From NCBI GenBank assembly GCA_964485815.1, contig CAZAJX010000016.1, positions 1 to 42,892 on the forward strand: a stretch of 42,892 nucleotides of DNA. Reading direction: 5' to 3'. Origin of the DNA: SFLA01 sp964485815. GTDB taxonomy: Bacteria; Bacillota; Clostridia; Oscillospirales; CAG-382. Every line of letters starts with the position of its first letter. Position 1 is the stretch's first letter. Made by a program: the position numbers and the translations under genes. Below, piece by piece: positions 7,746 through 16,207 of this stretch. The notes under the pieces were generated by a model, which ran no database searches, was not told where the DNA came from, and was given only the letters and a program-made list of their open reading frames with translations.

Positions 7746-7785
7746 CCTAAGCGTATTTTATACACGGCATAGGACTGTCTTTTTT
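7739..7785 (+). terminator. Riboswitch-controlled intrinsic terminator
   Basis: The strand GGGCAGCCCTAAGC (from 7739) pairs imperfectly with GCATAGGACTGTC (7767-7779), followed by six T (7780-7785). The left arm includes the CTGGGCA part of the aptamer, so folding of the ligand-bound aptamer and of the terminator compete. This is the expected ON-switch design: ZTP binding prevents termination and lets RNA polymerase enter purE. Confidence 0.8.
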
Positions 7786-7819
7786 GATTTAATATATGTT
7801 TATTCGGAGGATACGAACT

Positions 7820-8302
7820 ATGAAAAAAGTTGCAATCATTATGGGAAGCGACAGCGATATGCCTGTAGTATCCAAAGCAGCGGATACTCTTACGGGCTTG
7901 GGAATACCTTATACGATGCGCGTGTTATCGGCACACAGAACGCCGGAGCAGGTGCGTCTTTTTGCTATGGAAGCAAGAGAGAACGGATACGGAGTAATGA
8001 TATGCGCCGCAGGAATGGCGGCTCATCTTGCAGGTGCGGTTGCCGCCGCAACTACTCTGCCCGTTATCGGAATTCCCATAAGCGCAGGCAAATTTAACGG
8101 GCTGGATGCACTTCTTTCCACCGTACAGATGCCCTCCGGAATTCCCGTTGCCACCGTGGCTGTGGACGGCGCAGTAAACGCAGCTCTCCTTGCGGCACAG
8201 ATGATTGCCCTTTCCGATGACGAACTGGCGGCAAAGCTTGACGCAAAGCGTGCTTCCGACGCCGAAAAGGTTTTGGCAAAAGACGCGGCTATTAACAGTT
8301 AA
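7820..8302 (+). CDS. purE: N5-carboxyaminoimidazole ribonucleotide mutase PurE (class I)
   Basis: A 160-residue PurE. The motifs GSDSDMP (residues 9-15) and SAHRTP (about 42-47), which bind the nucleotide phosphate and the carboxylate, are intact, and the fold-typical AAGMAAHLAGAVAA and LPVIGIPI follow. In class I organisms it moves the carboxyl of N5-CAIR (made by PurK) to give CAIR in the sixth stage of IMP synthesis. No purK is in this window. The start at 7820 is preferred to the in-frame ATG at 7796 because GGAGG at 7807-7811 is correctly spaced and the conserved chain starts with MKKVAII. It is the first gene behind the ZTP riboswitch and is 39 bp upstream of purF. Confidence 0.96.
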   Translation: MKKVAIIMGSDSDMPVVSKAADTLTGLGIPYTMRVLSAHRTPEQVRLFAMEARENGYGVMICAAGMAAHLAGAVAAATTLPVIGIPISAGKFNGLDALLSTVQMPSGIPVATVAVDGAVNAALLAAQMIALSDDELAAKLDAKRASDAEKVLAKDAAINS

Positions 8303-8341
8303 CACATTTATTCTCTTTTTCGGAAAGGCAGTTGAAGATAT

Positions 8342-9766
8342 ATGGGCGGATTTTTCGGTGCCGCTTGCAATCACGATGCGATCGAAGACGTGTTCTTCGG
8401 AACGGATTATCACTCTCATTTAGGCACACGCCGCGGAGGTATGGCGGCATTTGATCCCGAAAAGGGCTTGCAGAGGGAAATTCACAATATAGAAAATTCC
8501 CCTTTCAGAACAAAATTCGAGCACATTTTTGAGGAAATGTCAGGCTCGTCCGCTATCGGATGTATAAGCGACAGCGACCCCCAGCCCCTGCTTATACGCT
8601 CTGCGCTGGGCAAGTTTGCAATATGCACCGTGGGCGTTATAAACAATTCGGACGAGCTTATAGATAAATATTTTTCGGAAGTGAACGGACATTTCAACGC
8701 AATGACAAGCGGTGCGGTAAACTCCACCGACCTTGCGGCGGCACTTATAAGCCGTAAGGAAAACTTTGCCCGGGGAATAAAGTTCGTTCAGGAGCAGATA
8801 CAGGGAAGCTTATCTCTGCTCATACTCAAGGATGACGGTAGTATTATCGCCGCCAGGGACAGATTGGGCAGAACACCCGTATCCATTGGCAAAAACGATG
8901 GCGGTTATTGCGCGTCACTTGAGCCCTTCGCCTGCCAGAAGCTGGGCTACGAAAAGGTATGCGAGCTTGGCCCCGGCGAAATAGTTGAAATAACCAAGGA
9001 CAGTATGACACGTCTTGCCGAACCCGGCAAGGAAATGAAGATATGCGCGTTCCTTTGGTCTTATTACGGATACTCCACATCCGGCTATGAGGGCGTTAAC
9101 GTAGAACTTATGCGTTACCGCAACGGCGAGATAATGGCAGAGTACGATAAAAAATGCGGTATGGCGCAGGATATCGATTACGTAAGCGGTGTGCCCGATT
9201 CCGGCACTCCCCACGCCATAGGATATGCCAACAAGAGCCACGCTCCCTTTGCCCGTCCCTTTATTAAATACACTCCCACCTGGCAGAGAAGCTTTACCCC
9301 CGCAAAGCAGGTGGACAGAAACCGTATTGCGAAGATGAAGCAGCTTCCCGTGCCCGAGCTTATAAAGGACAAAAAGCTGCTTTTCGTGGACGATTCCATA
9401 GTAAGAGGCACACAGCTTCAGGAAACGGTGGATTTTCTTTACGCCAACGGTGCGAAGGAGGTTCATATGCGAAGTGCTTGTCCTCCTATTATGTATAATT
9501 GTAAATACCTTAACTTTTCCAGAGGCAGACACGAGCTGGAGCTGATCGCCCGCCGTACCATAATAGAGCTGGAAGGCGAAGATGGTCTTAAATATATAGA
9601 CGAATATTCAGATCCTTCATCCGAGAGAGGAAAGCGCCTCGCAAAGACTATAAGCGATAAATTCAACTTCTCCTCACTCAGTTTCCAATCTCTTGAGGGC
9701 ATATTAAAGGCAATAGGTATTGAGCCCTGCAAATTATGCACCTATTGTTGGACCGGAAAAGAGTGA
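8342..9766 (+). CDS. purF: Amidophosphoribosyltransferase PurF, variant lacking the N-terminal Cys
   Basis: A 474-residue PurF, which commits PRPP to purine synthesis by forming 5-phosphoribosylamine. The C-terminal phosphoribosyltransferase half is intact, with the PRPP loop LLFVDDSIVRGTQ. Four Cys fit the Fe-S ligand pattern of the Bacillus type (C235, one in PPIMYNC, C463, C466). The N-terminal Ntn-glutaminase half is odd: the chain begins M-G-G-F-F-G instead of M-C-G, so the nucleophilic Cys is missing, and the Gln-binding HxRYST motif is replaced by IGCISDSDPQ (72-81). The start is secure because an in-frame TGA lies nine bases upstream. I recall similar MGG-type PurF proteins in Bacteroidetes and Clostridia, so this is a lineage variant rather than an error. 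Ammonia, or another glutaminase, may supply nitrogen (inference). Confidence 0.93.
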   Translation: MGGFFGAACNHDAIEDVFFGTDYHSHLGTRRGGMAAFDPEKGLQREIHNIENSPFRTKFEHIFEEMSGSSAIGCISDSDPQPLLIRSALGKFAICTVGVINNSDELIDKYFSEVNGHFNAMTSGAVNSTDLAAALISRKENFARGIKFVQEQIQGSLSLLILKDDGSIIAARDRLGRTPVSIGKNDGGYCASLEPFACQKLGYEKVCELGPGEIVEITKDSMTRLAEPGKEMKICAFLWSYYGYSTSGYEGVNVELMRYRNGEIMAEYDKKCGMAQDIDYVSGVPDSGTPHAIGYANKSHAPFARPFIKYTPTWQRSFTPAKQVDRNRIAKMKQLPVPELIKDKKLLFVDDSIVRGTQLQETVDFLYANGAKEVHMRSACPPIMYNCKYLNFSRGRHELELIARRTIIELEGEDGLKYIDEYSDPSSERGKRLAKTISDKFNFSSLSFQSLEGILKAIGIEPCKLCTYCWTGKE

Positions 9767-9840
9767 TCACCCCAAGGAATTATTAATACACAATAAACAT
9801 TTAAAACACCCGCCGTTTTTACGGCAGAAGGAGATATATT

Positions 9841-10890
9841 ATGCATTCCAATTCCTATTCCGAAAGCTACGCCAAGGCAGGCGTGGATATAACCGCAGGC
9901 TACAAAGCCGTTGAGCTTATGAAAAAGCACGTTGCCCGCACCCGTAACGAAGGTTGTCTTGACGACGTAGGCGGTTTCGGCGGATGCTTTGGACTGAATA
10001 TCGCAGGTATGGAAGAGCCCGTGCTGGTTTCCGGTACCGACGGCGTGGGAACAAAGCTCAAGCTTGCCATCCTCACCGATAAGCACGATACTATCGGTAT
10101 CGACTGCGTAGCTATGTGCGTTAACGACGTTATATGTGTAGGCGCAAAGCCTTTGTTCTTCCTCGATTATATCGCTTGCGGTAAAAACGTGCCCGAGCGT
10201 ATTGCGGAATTGGTTGCAGGCGTAGCAGAGGGCTGTGTTCAATCCGGATGCGCACTTATCGGCGGAGAAACCGCAGAGCATCCCGGTATGATGCCCGAGG
10301 ACGAATACGATCTCGCAGGATTTACCGTAGGCGTAGTAGACAAGAAGAAGATCATAGACAACACCAAAATGAAAGCGGGCGACGTTATTATCGCTCTCCC
10401 CTCCACCGGCATACATTCCAACGGATTTTCTCTTTGCCGCAAGGTGTTCGATATAGACAATAACAATCCTAACCTTTACGTTCCCCGTGAGGAACTGGGC
10501 GGAAAGACGGTAGCGGAAGCCCTCCTCGTTCCCACAAAGATTTACGTTAAGCCCGTGCTTGCACTTCTTGAAAAGGTTGACGTTAAGGGTATTTCCCACA
10601 TCACCGGCGGCGGATTTTACGAAAACATTCCCCGTTCCGTGCCCGACGGACTTTGCGCAAATATCGACAGAAGCGCAGTAAAGGTGCTTCCCATATTCGA
10701 CGTTATCGCAAAGGACGGCAACATTCCCGAAAGAGATATGTTCAACACCTATAATATGGGCGTGGGTATGAGCATCGTAGTTGCTCCCGAGGACGTGGAC
10801 ACCGCGCTGGAAGTACTTAAGGCAAACGGCGAAGATGCTTACGTGATCGGAAGCATTTCCGAAGGCGAAGATAAGATTATCATTGCTTGA
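9841..10890 (+). CDS. purM: Phosphoribosylformylglycinamidine cyclo-ligase PurM (AIR synthetase)
   Basis: A 349-residue PurM that closes FGAM to AIR with ATP. It has the family N-terminus SYAKAGVDITAGYKAVELM, the ATP/substrate segment VSGTDGVGTKLKLA, CVNDVICVGAKPLFFLDY, GGETAEHPGMM and the C-terminal HITGGGFYENIPR. Length is standard. A GGAG site lies 6 bases before the ATG. It sits 74 bp after purF; this gap starts with a TCACCCC motif at the purF stop and contains a small GCCGT/ACGGC hairpin, but no terminator. purN follows after 12 bp. Confidence 0.96.
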   Translation: MHSNSYSESYAKAGVDITAGYKAVELMKKHVARTRNEGCLDDVGGFGGCFGLNIAGMEEPVLVSGTDGVGTKLKLAILTDKHDTIGIDCVAMCVNDVICVGAKPLFFLDYIACGKNVPERIAELVAGVAEGCVQSGCALIGGETAEHPGMMPEDEYDLAGFTVGVVDKKKIIDNTKMKAGDVIIALPSTGIHSNGFSLCRKVFDIDNNNPNLYVPREELGGKTVAEALLVPTKIYVKPVLALLEKVDVKGISHITGGGFYENIPRSVPDGLCANIDRSAVKVLPIFDVIAKDGNIPERDMFNTYNMGVGMSIVVAPEDVDTALEVLKANGEDAYVIGSISEGEDKIIIA

Positions 10891-10902
10891 GGAAGATGAT
10901 AT

Positions 10903-11511
10903 ATGGAAAAAACAAGAATTGCGGTTTTGGTATCCGGCGGCGGCACTAATCTGCAGGCGCTTATAGATGCACAAAGCAGCGGAATTATAAAAAGCGGCGA
11001 AATCGTTGCCGTAATATCCAACAAGCCCGGTGTGTATGCCCTTACCCGTGCCGAAAACGCAGGTATCAAAGGTTACGTGGCAAACAAAAAGGAGCTGGGA
11101 CAAGGCTTTGAAGATGAGCTTGTGCGCATTATAACCGAGGTAAAGGCAGAGATAATTATACTTGCGGGATTTATGTGCATATTAAGCGAAAATTTTACAA
11201 AGCGGTATCCCAACCGTATAATAAACGTTCACCCCGCACTTATCCCCTCTTTTTGCGGAGAGGGATATTACGGACTCCGCGTACACGAGGCGGCTTTGGC
11301 AAAAGGCGTTAAGGTAACGGGAGCAACGGTACACTTTGTAAACGAAATTTGCGACGGCGGCGAGATCATCGCCCAGAAGGCTGTGGACGTTCTGGACGGC
11401 GACACACCCGAAACCCTGCAAAGAAGAGTTATGGAGCAGGCGGAATGGATAATACTTCCTCTTGCGGCGGAAAAGGTTTCCGCGCGGATAATGAAAGAAA
11501 AAGGAGAATAA
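10903..11511 (+). CDS. purN: Phosphoribosylglycinamide formyltransferase PurN
   Basis: A 202-residue folate-dependent GAR transformylase, which moves the formyl group of 10-formyl-THF to GAR. The nucleotide-binding N-terminus VLVSGGGTNLQAL (about 8-20), the catalytic block INVHPALIPSF with the Asn and His of the active site, and the later CDGGEII with the catalytic Asp are present. Its length is typical. The formyl donor is made by Fhs encoded at the end of the same operon. It begins 12 bp after purM and ends 4 bp before the IMP cyclohydrolase gene, whose ribosome site is inside its last codons. Confidence 0.95.
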   Translation: MEKTRIAVLVSGGGTNLQALIDAQSSGIIKSGEIVAVISNKPGVYALTRAENAGIKGYVANKKELGQGFEDELVRIITEVKAEIIILAGFMCILSENFTKRYPNRIINVHPALIPSFCGEGYYGLRVHEAALAKGVKVTGATVHFVNEICDGGEIIAQKAVDVLDGDTPETLQRRVMEQAEWIILPLAAEKVSARIMKEKGE

Positions 11512-11515
11512 GAAA

Positions 11516-12238
11516 ATGAGCGTATACGAGTCTTATACAATAAACGAACTGGTTGGCAACAACCCCTATCCCGGCAGAGGTATTATAGCAGGACTTGACG
11601 AAAGCGGAAAATATGCGGTTACCGCATACTTTATAATGGGCAGAAGCGAGAACTCCCGCAACCGTGTATTCGCACTCCGTGAAGACGGCGCGATAATTAC
11701 CAAGGCTTTTGACGAAAGCAAGGTAAAGGATCCTTCCCTTATTATTTACGCCGCTTGCAGAAAGTTTGAAAACAAGCTTATTACCACCAACGGCGACCAG
11801 ACCGATACGGTATACGATTTTCTTGTAAAGGGCGAAACCTTTGAAAAAGGACTTGAAACCCGTTGCTTTGAGCCCGATGCACCCAATCTTACCCCCAGAA
11901 TTTCCATACTGCAGGATTTTGAAAACGGATATTCCTATAAACTGAGCATACTTAAATCCGCAGACCCCGAGGGCACTGCCTGCAACAGATTCACTTATTC
12001 CTATGCCCCCACCGCAGGTCTGGGTCACTTTATCCACACCTACAACGGCGACGGAAATCCTCTCCCCACCTTTACCGGCGAGCCCAAGAGAGTAAAGATA
12101 AACGGCGATATCGGTAAATTCGCGCAGGAAATATGGGAATCTCTTAACGAAGAAAACAAGATATCCCTTTACGTAAGATACACCCGCCTTGCAGACGGAA
12201 GCAAGACGGATATGATAATAAACAAAAACGGTAATTAA
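11516..12238 (+). CDS. purO: IMP cyclohydrolase, PurO-like (stand-alone)
   Basis: A 240-residue protein of the archaeal-type IMP cyclohydrolase family (PF07826). Recognisable blocks are NPYPGRGIIAGL (about 16-27), the hallmark GRSENSRNRVF (about 42-52), and DPSLIIYAA. The enzyme closes FAICAR to IMP, the last step of purine synthesis. In most bacteria this activity is the N-terminal MGS-like domain of PurH; here that domain is absent from the neighbouring AICAR transformylase, so this protein completes the pathway. The assignment rests on motif recall plus this complementarity. It overlaps no neighbour: 4 bp after purN, 3 bp before purB. Confidence 0.85.
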   Translation: MSVYESYTINELVGNNPYPGRGIIAGLDESGKYAVTAYFIMGRSENSRNRVFALREDGAIITKAFDESKVKDPSLIIYAACRKFENKLITTNGDQTDTVYDFLVKGETFEKGLETRCFEPDAPNLTPRISILQDFENGYSYKLSILKSADPEGTACNRFTYSYAPTAGLGHFIHTYNGDGNPLPTFTGEPKRVKINGDIGKFAQEIWESLNEENKISLYVRYTRLADGSKTDMIINKNGN

Positions 12239-12241
12239 TTT

Positions 12242-13675
12242 ATGGACAGACACGATAGATATATATCTCCCCTTTCCACCCGCTATGCCAGCGACGAGAT
12301 GCAGTACGTTTTTTCCGATAACAACAAGTTCCGCACCTGGAGAAAGCTGTGGATATCCCTTGCAAAGGCGGAAAAGGCGTGCGGACTTAATATAACCGAC
12401 GAGCAGATAGCCCAGATGGAAGAAAACAAGGACAACGTGGACTACGAAAGAGCCGCCGAATGGGAAAAAAAGGTACGCCACGACGTTATGGCGCACATTC
12501 ACACCTTTGGCGAACAATGTCCCAAGGCAGAGCCTATTATCCATCTTGGCGCAACAAGCTGTTACGTGGGCGATAACACCGACGTTATAATTTTAAAGCA
12601 AGCGTCCGAGATAGTGCTTAAGAAAGCCGCCGCAGTTATGAAAAATCTGGCGGATTTTGCCGAAAAGTATAAATCCCTCCCCTGCCTTGCATATACCCAT
12701 CTTCAGCCCGCACAGCTTACCACGGTAGGCAAGCGCGCAACCCTTTGGATGTACGAGCTGTCTATGGATATAACCGAACTGGAGCACAGAGTGAGTCAGC
12801 TTAAAATGCTGGGCTCAAAGGGCACAACGGGTACTCAGGCAAGCTTTATGGAGCTTTTCGGAGGCGACGAAGAAAAGGTTAAAAAGGTTGAAGAGCTTAT
12901 TGCCGCAGACTACGGTTTTGACGGTGTTGTAGCAGTTTCGGGACAGACCTATTCCAGAAAGGTAGACGCATACTTCCTTTCCGTGCTTTCGGGATTTGCC
13001 CAGAGCGCATACAAGTTCTCCAACGATATGAGATTGCTTCAGTCCTTTGAGGAGATAGAAGAGCCCTTCGGAAAGAGCCAGGTAGGCTCCTCCGCAATGC
13101 CTTACAAGCGTAATCCCATGAGATGCGAGCGAATTTCCGCACTTGCGAGATACGTTATTACCGATTCTCTCAACCCCGCATTCACCGCAGGTACACAGTG
13201 GTTTGAGCGCACCTTGGACGATTCCGCAAACAGACGTATATCCACCTCCGAAGCGTTCCTCGCCATAGATGCTATACTTAACATTTATATTAACGTAACC
13301 TCCGGTATGGTAGTTTACGATAAGGTAATAAACCGCAGAGTAATGGAAAAGCTCCCCTTTATGGCGACGGAAAACATTATGATGCGCGCCGTTGAAGCGG
13401 GTGGCGACAGACAGGAACTGCACGAAAGATTGCGTGTTCATTCCCACGCCGCCGCCGCAAACGTAAAGCTGGAAGGCAAGGAAAACGACCTTATAAAGCG
13501 TATTGCGGAAGATAAAGCCTTCGGACTTACGGAAGAAGAGATAAACTCCCTGCTGAAGCCCGAAAAATATATCGGCAGAAGCATACACCAGACGGAAGAA
13601 TTTATACAAGACGTGGCACAGCCCATAATCGATAAATATTTTGTGGGCGGTTCTGAAAGCGATCTCAAAGTTTAA
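12242..13675 (+). CDS. purB: Adenylosuccinate lyase PurB
   Basis: A 477-residue member of the fumarase/aspartase superfamily. It acts twice in purine synthesis, releasing fumarate from SAICAR and from adenylosuccinate. The superfamily signature GSSAMPYKRNP (about 280-290) with the catalytic Ser loop is intact, as are LGATSCYVGDNTD, TYTHLQPAQ-like AYTHLQPAQLTTVGKR and GTTGTQASF. The gene begins only 3 bp after the purO stop with no clear ribosome site in between, suggesting translation coupled to purO. Its stop codon is followed at once by ATCACCCC. Confidence 0.95.
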   Translation: MDRHDRYISPLSTRYASDEMQYVFSDNNKFRTWRKLWISLAKAEKACGLNITDEQIAQMEENKDNVDYERAAEWEKKVRHDVMAHIHTFGEQCPKAEPIIHLGATSCYVGDNTDVIILKQASEIVLKKAAAVMKNLADFAEKYKSLPCLAYTHLQPAQLTTVGKRATLWMYELSMDITELEHRVSQLKMLGSKGTTGTQASFMELFGGDEEKVKKVEELIAADYGFDGVVAVSGQTYSRKVDAYFLSVLSGFAQSAYKFSNDMRLLQSFEEIEEPFGKSQVGSSAMPYKRNPMRCERISALARYVITDSLNPAFTAGTQWFERTLDDSANRRISTSEAFLAIDAILNIYINVTSGMVVYDKVINRRVMEKLPFMATENIMMRAVEAGGDRQELHERLRVHSHAAAANVKLEGKENDLIKRIAEDKAFGLTEEEINSLLKPEKYIGRSIHQTEEFIQDVAQPIIDKYFVGGSESDLKV

Positions 13676-13732
13676 ATCACCCCAAGAAACACCCGACAAC
13701 ACTCCGACAAAAAAGAGAGGTATAAACTAAAT

Positions 13733-14917
13733 ATGAAAGAATTTGTACTTAAATACGGCTGTAACCCCAACCAGAAGAATTCCAAAATATATATGGAAGA
13801 CGGAACCGATCTTCCCGTTGAGATACTTAACGGCAGACCCGGCTACATAAACTTTCTTGATGCGTTTAACTCCTGGCAGTTGGTAAAGGAGCTTGATGCC
13901 GCTTTGAATATGCCTGCGGCTACCTCCTTCAAGCACGTTTCCCCTACCTCTGCCGCTGTAGGCAACCCTCTTTCCAAGGCACAGAAAAAGGCTTTCTTTG
14001 TTGACGATATCGAAGGTCTGGACGAAAGCCCTCTCGCCTGCGCATACGCAAGAGCAAGAGGTACGGACAGACAGTCCTCCTTCGGCGATTGGATAGCTCT
14101 TTCCAGAGAGTGCGATGCTACCACCGCTATGATAATCAAGCGCGAGGTGTCCGACGGTATTATCGCTCCCGGTTACACCGACGAAGCGTTGGAAATACTC
14201 AAATCCAAGCGCAAGGGTAATTATAATATTGTAAAGATCGATCCCAACTACGTTCCTGCGGAAGCTGAAAAGAAGCAGGTGTTCGGTATTACCTTTGAGC
14301 AGGGCAGAAATAATCTTAAGATAGACCCCGAGTGCCTTAACAATATCGTTACCGAAAATAAGGTTCTTTCCGAAGACGCAAAGAGAGATCTCGTTATCGC
14401 TCTTATTACCCTTAAATATACCCAGTCCAACTCCGTTTGCTACGCTTACGACGGACAGGCTATCGGCGTTGGCGCAGGTCAGCAGTCCCGTATACTTTGT
14501 ACCCGTCTTGCGGGAAGCAAAGCAGACCTGTGGCACTTAAGACAGCACGAAAAGTGCTTGAATCTCCCCTTCAAGGCTGATATCGGCAGACCTGACAGAG
14601 ATAACTGTATTGATATTTATCTTTCCGAAAATCCCGATGAAATTCTTGCAGACGGCGAGTGGCAGAAATTCTTTACCAAATGTCCCGCAGTTTTCACCAA
14701 GGCAGAGCAGAGAGCGTATCTGGATACCATTACCGGCGTTTCCTTGGGAAGCGATGCTTTCTTCCCCTTCGGCGATAACATTGAGCGCGGCAAGAGAAGC
14801 GGTGTTTCCTACGTGGCACAGCCCGGCGGAAGCGTGAGGGACGATCAGGTTATCGAAACCTGCAACAAGTACGGAATGTCAATGTGCTTTACCGGAACAA
14901 GACTGTTCCACCATTAA
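13733..14917 (+). CDS. purH: Stand-alone AICAR transformylase (PurH C-terminal domain only)
   Basis: A 394-residue protein equal to the AICAR formyltransferase half of PurH. It formylates AICAR (ZMP) with 10-formyl-THF. It starts directly with LKYGCNPNQ, the beginning of the transformylase domain; catalytic Lys67-His68 lie in SFKHVSPTSAAVG, and YTQSNSVCYAYDGQAIG, GAGQQSR and DAFFPFGDNIERG follow, ending FTGTRLFHH. The IMP cyclohydrolase (MGS-like) domain of normal PurH, about 200 residues, is missing and is replaced by the purO-like gene upstream. Its substrate is the same compound whose triphosphate is sensed by the riboswitch at the head of the operon. A GAGAGG site precedes the ATG. Confidence 0.94.
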   Translation: MKEFVLKYGCNPNQKNSKIYMEDGTDLPVEILNGRPGYINFLDAFNSWQLVKELDAALNMPAATSFKHVSPTSAAVGNPLSKAQKKAFFVDDIEGLDESPLACAYARARGTDRQSSFGDWIALSRECDATTAMIIKREVSDGIIAPGYTDEALEILKSKRKGNYNIVKIDPNYVPAEAEKKQVFGITFEQGRNNLKIDPECLNNIVTENKVLSEDAKRDLVIALITLKYTQSNSVCYAYDGQAIGVGAGQQSRILCTRLAGSKADLWHLRQHEKCLNLPFKADIGRPDRDNCIDIYLSENPDEILADGEWQKFFTKCPAVFTKAEQRAYLDTITGVSLGSDAFFPFGDNIERGKRSGVSYVAQPGGSVRDDQVIETCNKYGMSMCFTGTRLFHH

Positions 14918-14938
14918 TTTTGGGAGGAATAATATAAT

Positions 14939-16204
14939 ATGAAGGTAATGGTTGTAGGCGGCGGCGGACGCGAGCACGCCATAATCAAATCACTTAAAAA
15001 GAGCGCGGAAATAACCGAGCTTTACGCACTCCCCGGTAACGGCGGTATCGCAAATGACGCAAAATGCGTTAATATCGGCGCAAAGGACCTTGACGGTATT
15101 GTAAACTTTGCTTTGGAAAAGGGTATAGATTACGCTGTTGTTGCACCCGACGATCCTCTGGTGCTTGGCGCTTGCGACAGACTGCGTGAAAAGGGTATTC
15201 CCTGCTTCGGCCCCTCCAAGGCGGCGGCACAGATAGAGGGAAGTAAGGTGTTTTCCAAAAACCTTATGAACAGATACGGTATTCCCACCGCTGAAGCAGA
15301 ATGTTTTTACGATGCGGACAAGGCGCTGGAATACGTTTCCTCCTGCCCTATCCCCACTGTTATTAAGGCAGACGGTCTGGCGCTGGGCAAAGGCGTTGTT
15401 ATTGCCGAAACCAGAGAAGAAGCTGTAGAAGCAGTTAAATCCATGATGTTGGACAACCGCTTCGGCGACAGCGGTAAGAATATTATAGTTGAAGAGTTCC
15501 TCACCGGTCCCGAGGTAAGCGTGCTTTCCTTTACGGACGGCAAGACGGTGGTTCCTATGATATCCTCTATGGACCACAAGAGAGCAAAAGATAACGACGA
15601 GGGGCTTAATACCGGCGGTATGGGCACGGTCGCTCCCAACCCCTATTACACCCCCGAAATAGCGGAAAGATGTATGCAGGAGATCTTCCTTCCCACTATC
15701 GACGCTATGAACAAAGAAGGATGCCCCTTTACGGGATGTCTGTACTTCGGTCTTATGCTCACTCCCAACGGCCCCAAGGTTATTGAATACAACTGCCGAT
15801 TCGGCGATCCCGAAACACAGGTAGTCCTTCCCCTGCTGGAAAGCGATCTGTTCACGGTTATGCAGGCTGTAAGCAACGGAACCTTGGAAAGCTGTGAAGT
15901 TAAATTCTCCCAAAAACACGCTTGCTGTGTTATAGAGGCATCCGAAGGATACCCCGAAAAATACGAAAGCGGCTTTGAAATAGTGCAAAACGGCGATATC
16001 GACGGCGAAGTATATTACGCCGGCGCAAAGATTAAAGACGGAGTGCTGGTTTCCGCAGGCGGACGAGTTTTGGGTATCACCTGCATTGCCGATACTCTTG
16101 GCGAGGCAATAGAAAAATCCTACGCCGCAACACAAAAAATAGGCTTTAAAAACGCATATTTCCGCAAGGATATAGGCGCAAGAGCGATGAAAGCGAAGGT
16201 CTGA
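14939..16204 (+). CDS. purD: Phosphoribosylamine-glycine ligase PurD
   Basis: A 421-residue GAR synthetase with the ATP-grasp fold, joining glycine to phosphoribosylamine. The N-terminal VVGGGGREHAI (about 5-15), PSKAAAQIEGSK, the ATP-grasp segment PTVIKADGLALGKGV (about 138-152), MDHKRAKDNDEGLNTGGMG and the metal-binding EYNCRFGDPE are intact. Length is standard. GGGAGG lies 11 bases before the ATG and purL follows after 3 bp. Phosphoribosylamine, the unstable product of PurF, is its substrate. Confidence 0.96.
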   Translation: MKVMVVGGGGREHAIIKSLKKSAEITELYALPGNGGIANDAKCVNIGAKDLDGIVNFALEKGIDYAVVAPDDPLVLGACDRLREKGIPCFGPSKAAAQIEGSKVFSKNLMNRYGIPTAEAECFYDADKALEYVSSCPIPTVIKADGLALGKGVVIAETREEAVEAVKSMMLDNRFGDSGKNIIVEEFLTGPEVSVLSFTDGKTVVPMISSMDHKRAKDNDEGLNTGGMGTVAPNPYYTPEIAERCMQEIFLPTIDAMNKEGCPFTGCLYFGLMLTPNGPKVIEYNCRFGDPETQVVLPLLESDLFTVMQAVSNGTLESCEVKFSQKHACCVIEASEGYPEKYESGFEIVQNGDIDGEVYYAGAKIKDGVLVSAGGRVLGITCIADTLGEAIEKSYAATQKIGFKNAYFRKDIGARAMKAKV

Positions 16205-16207
16205 TAA

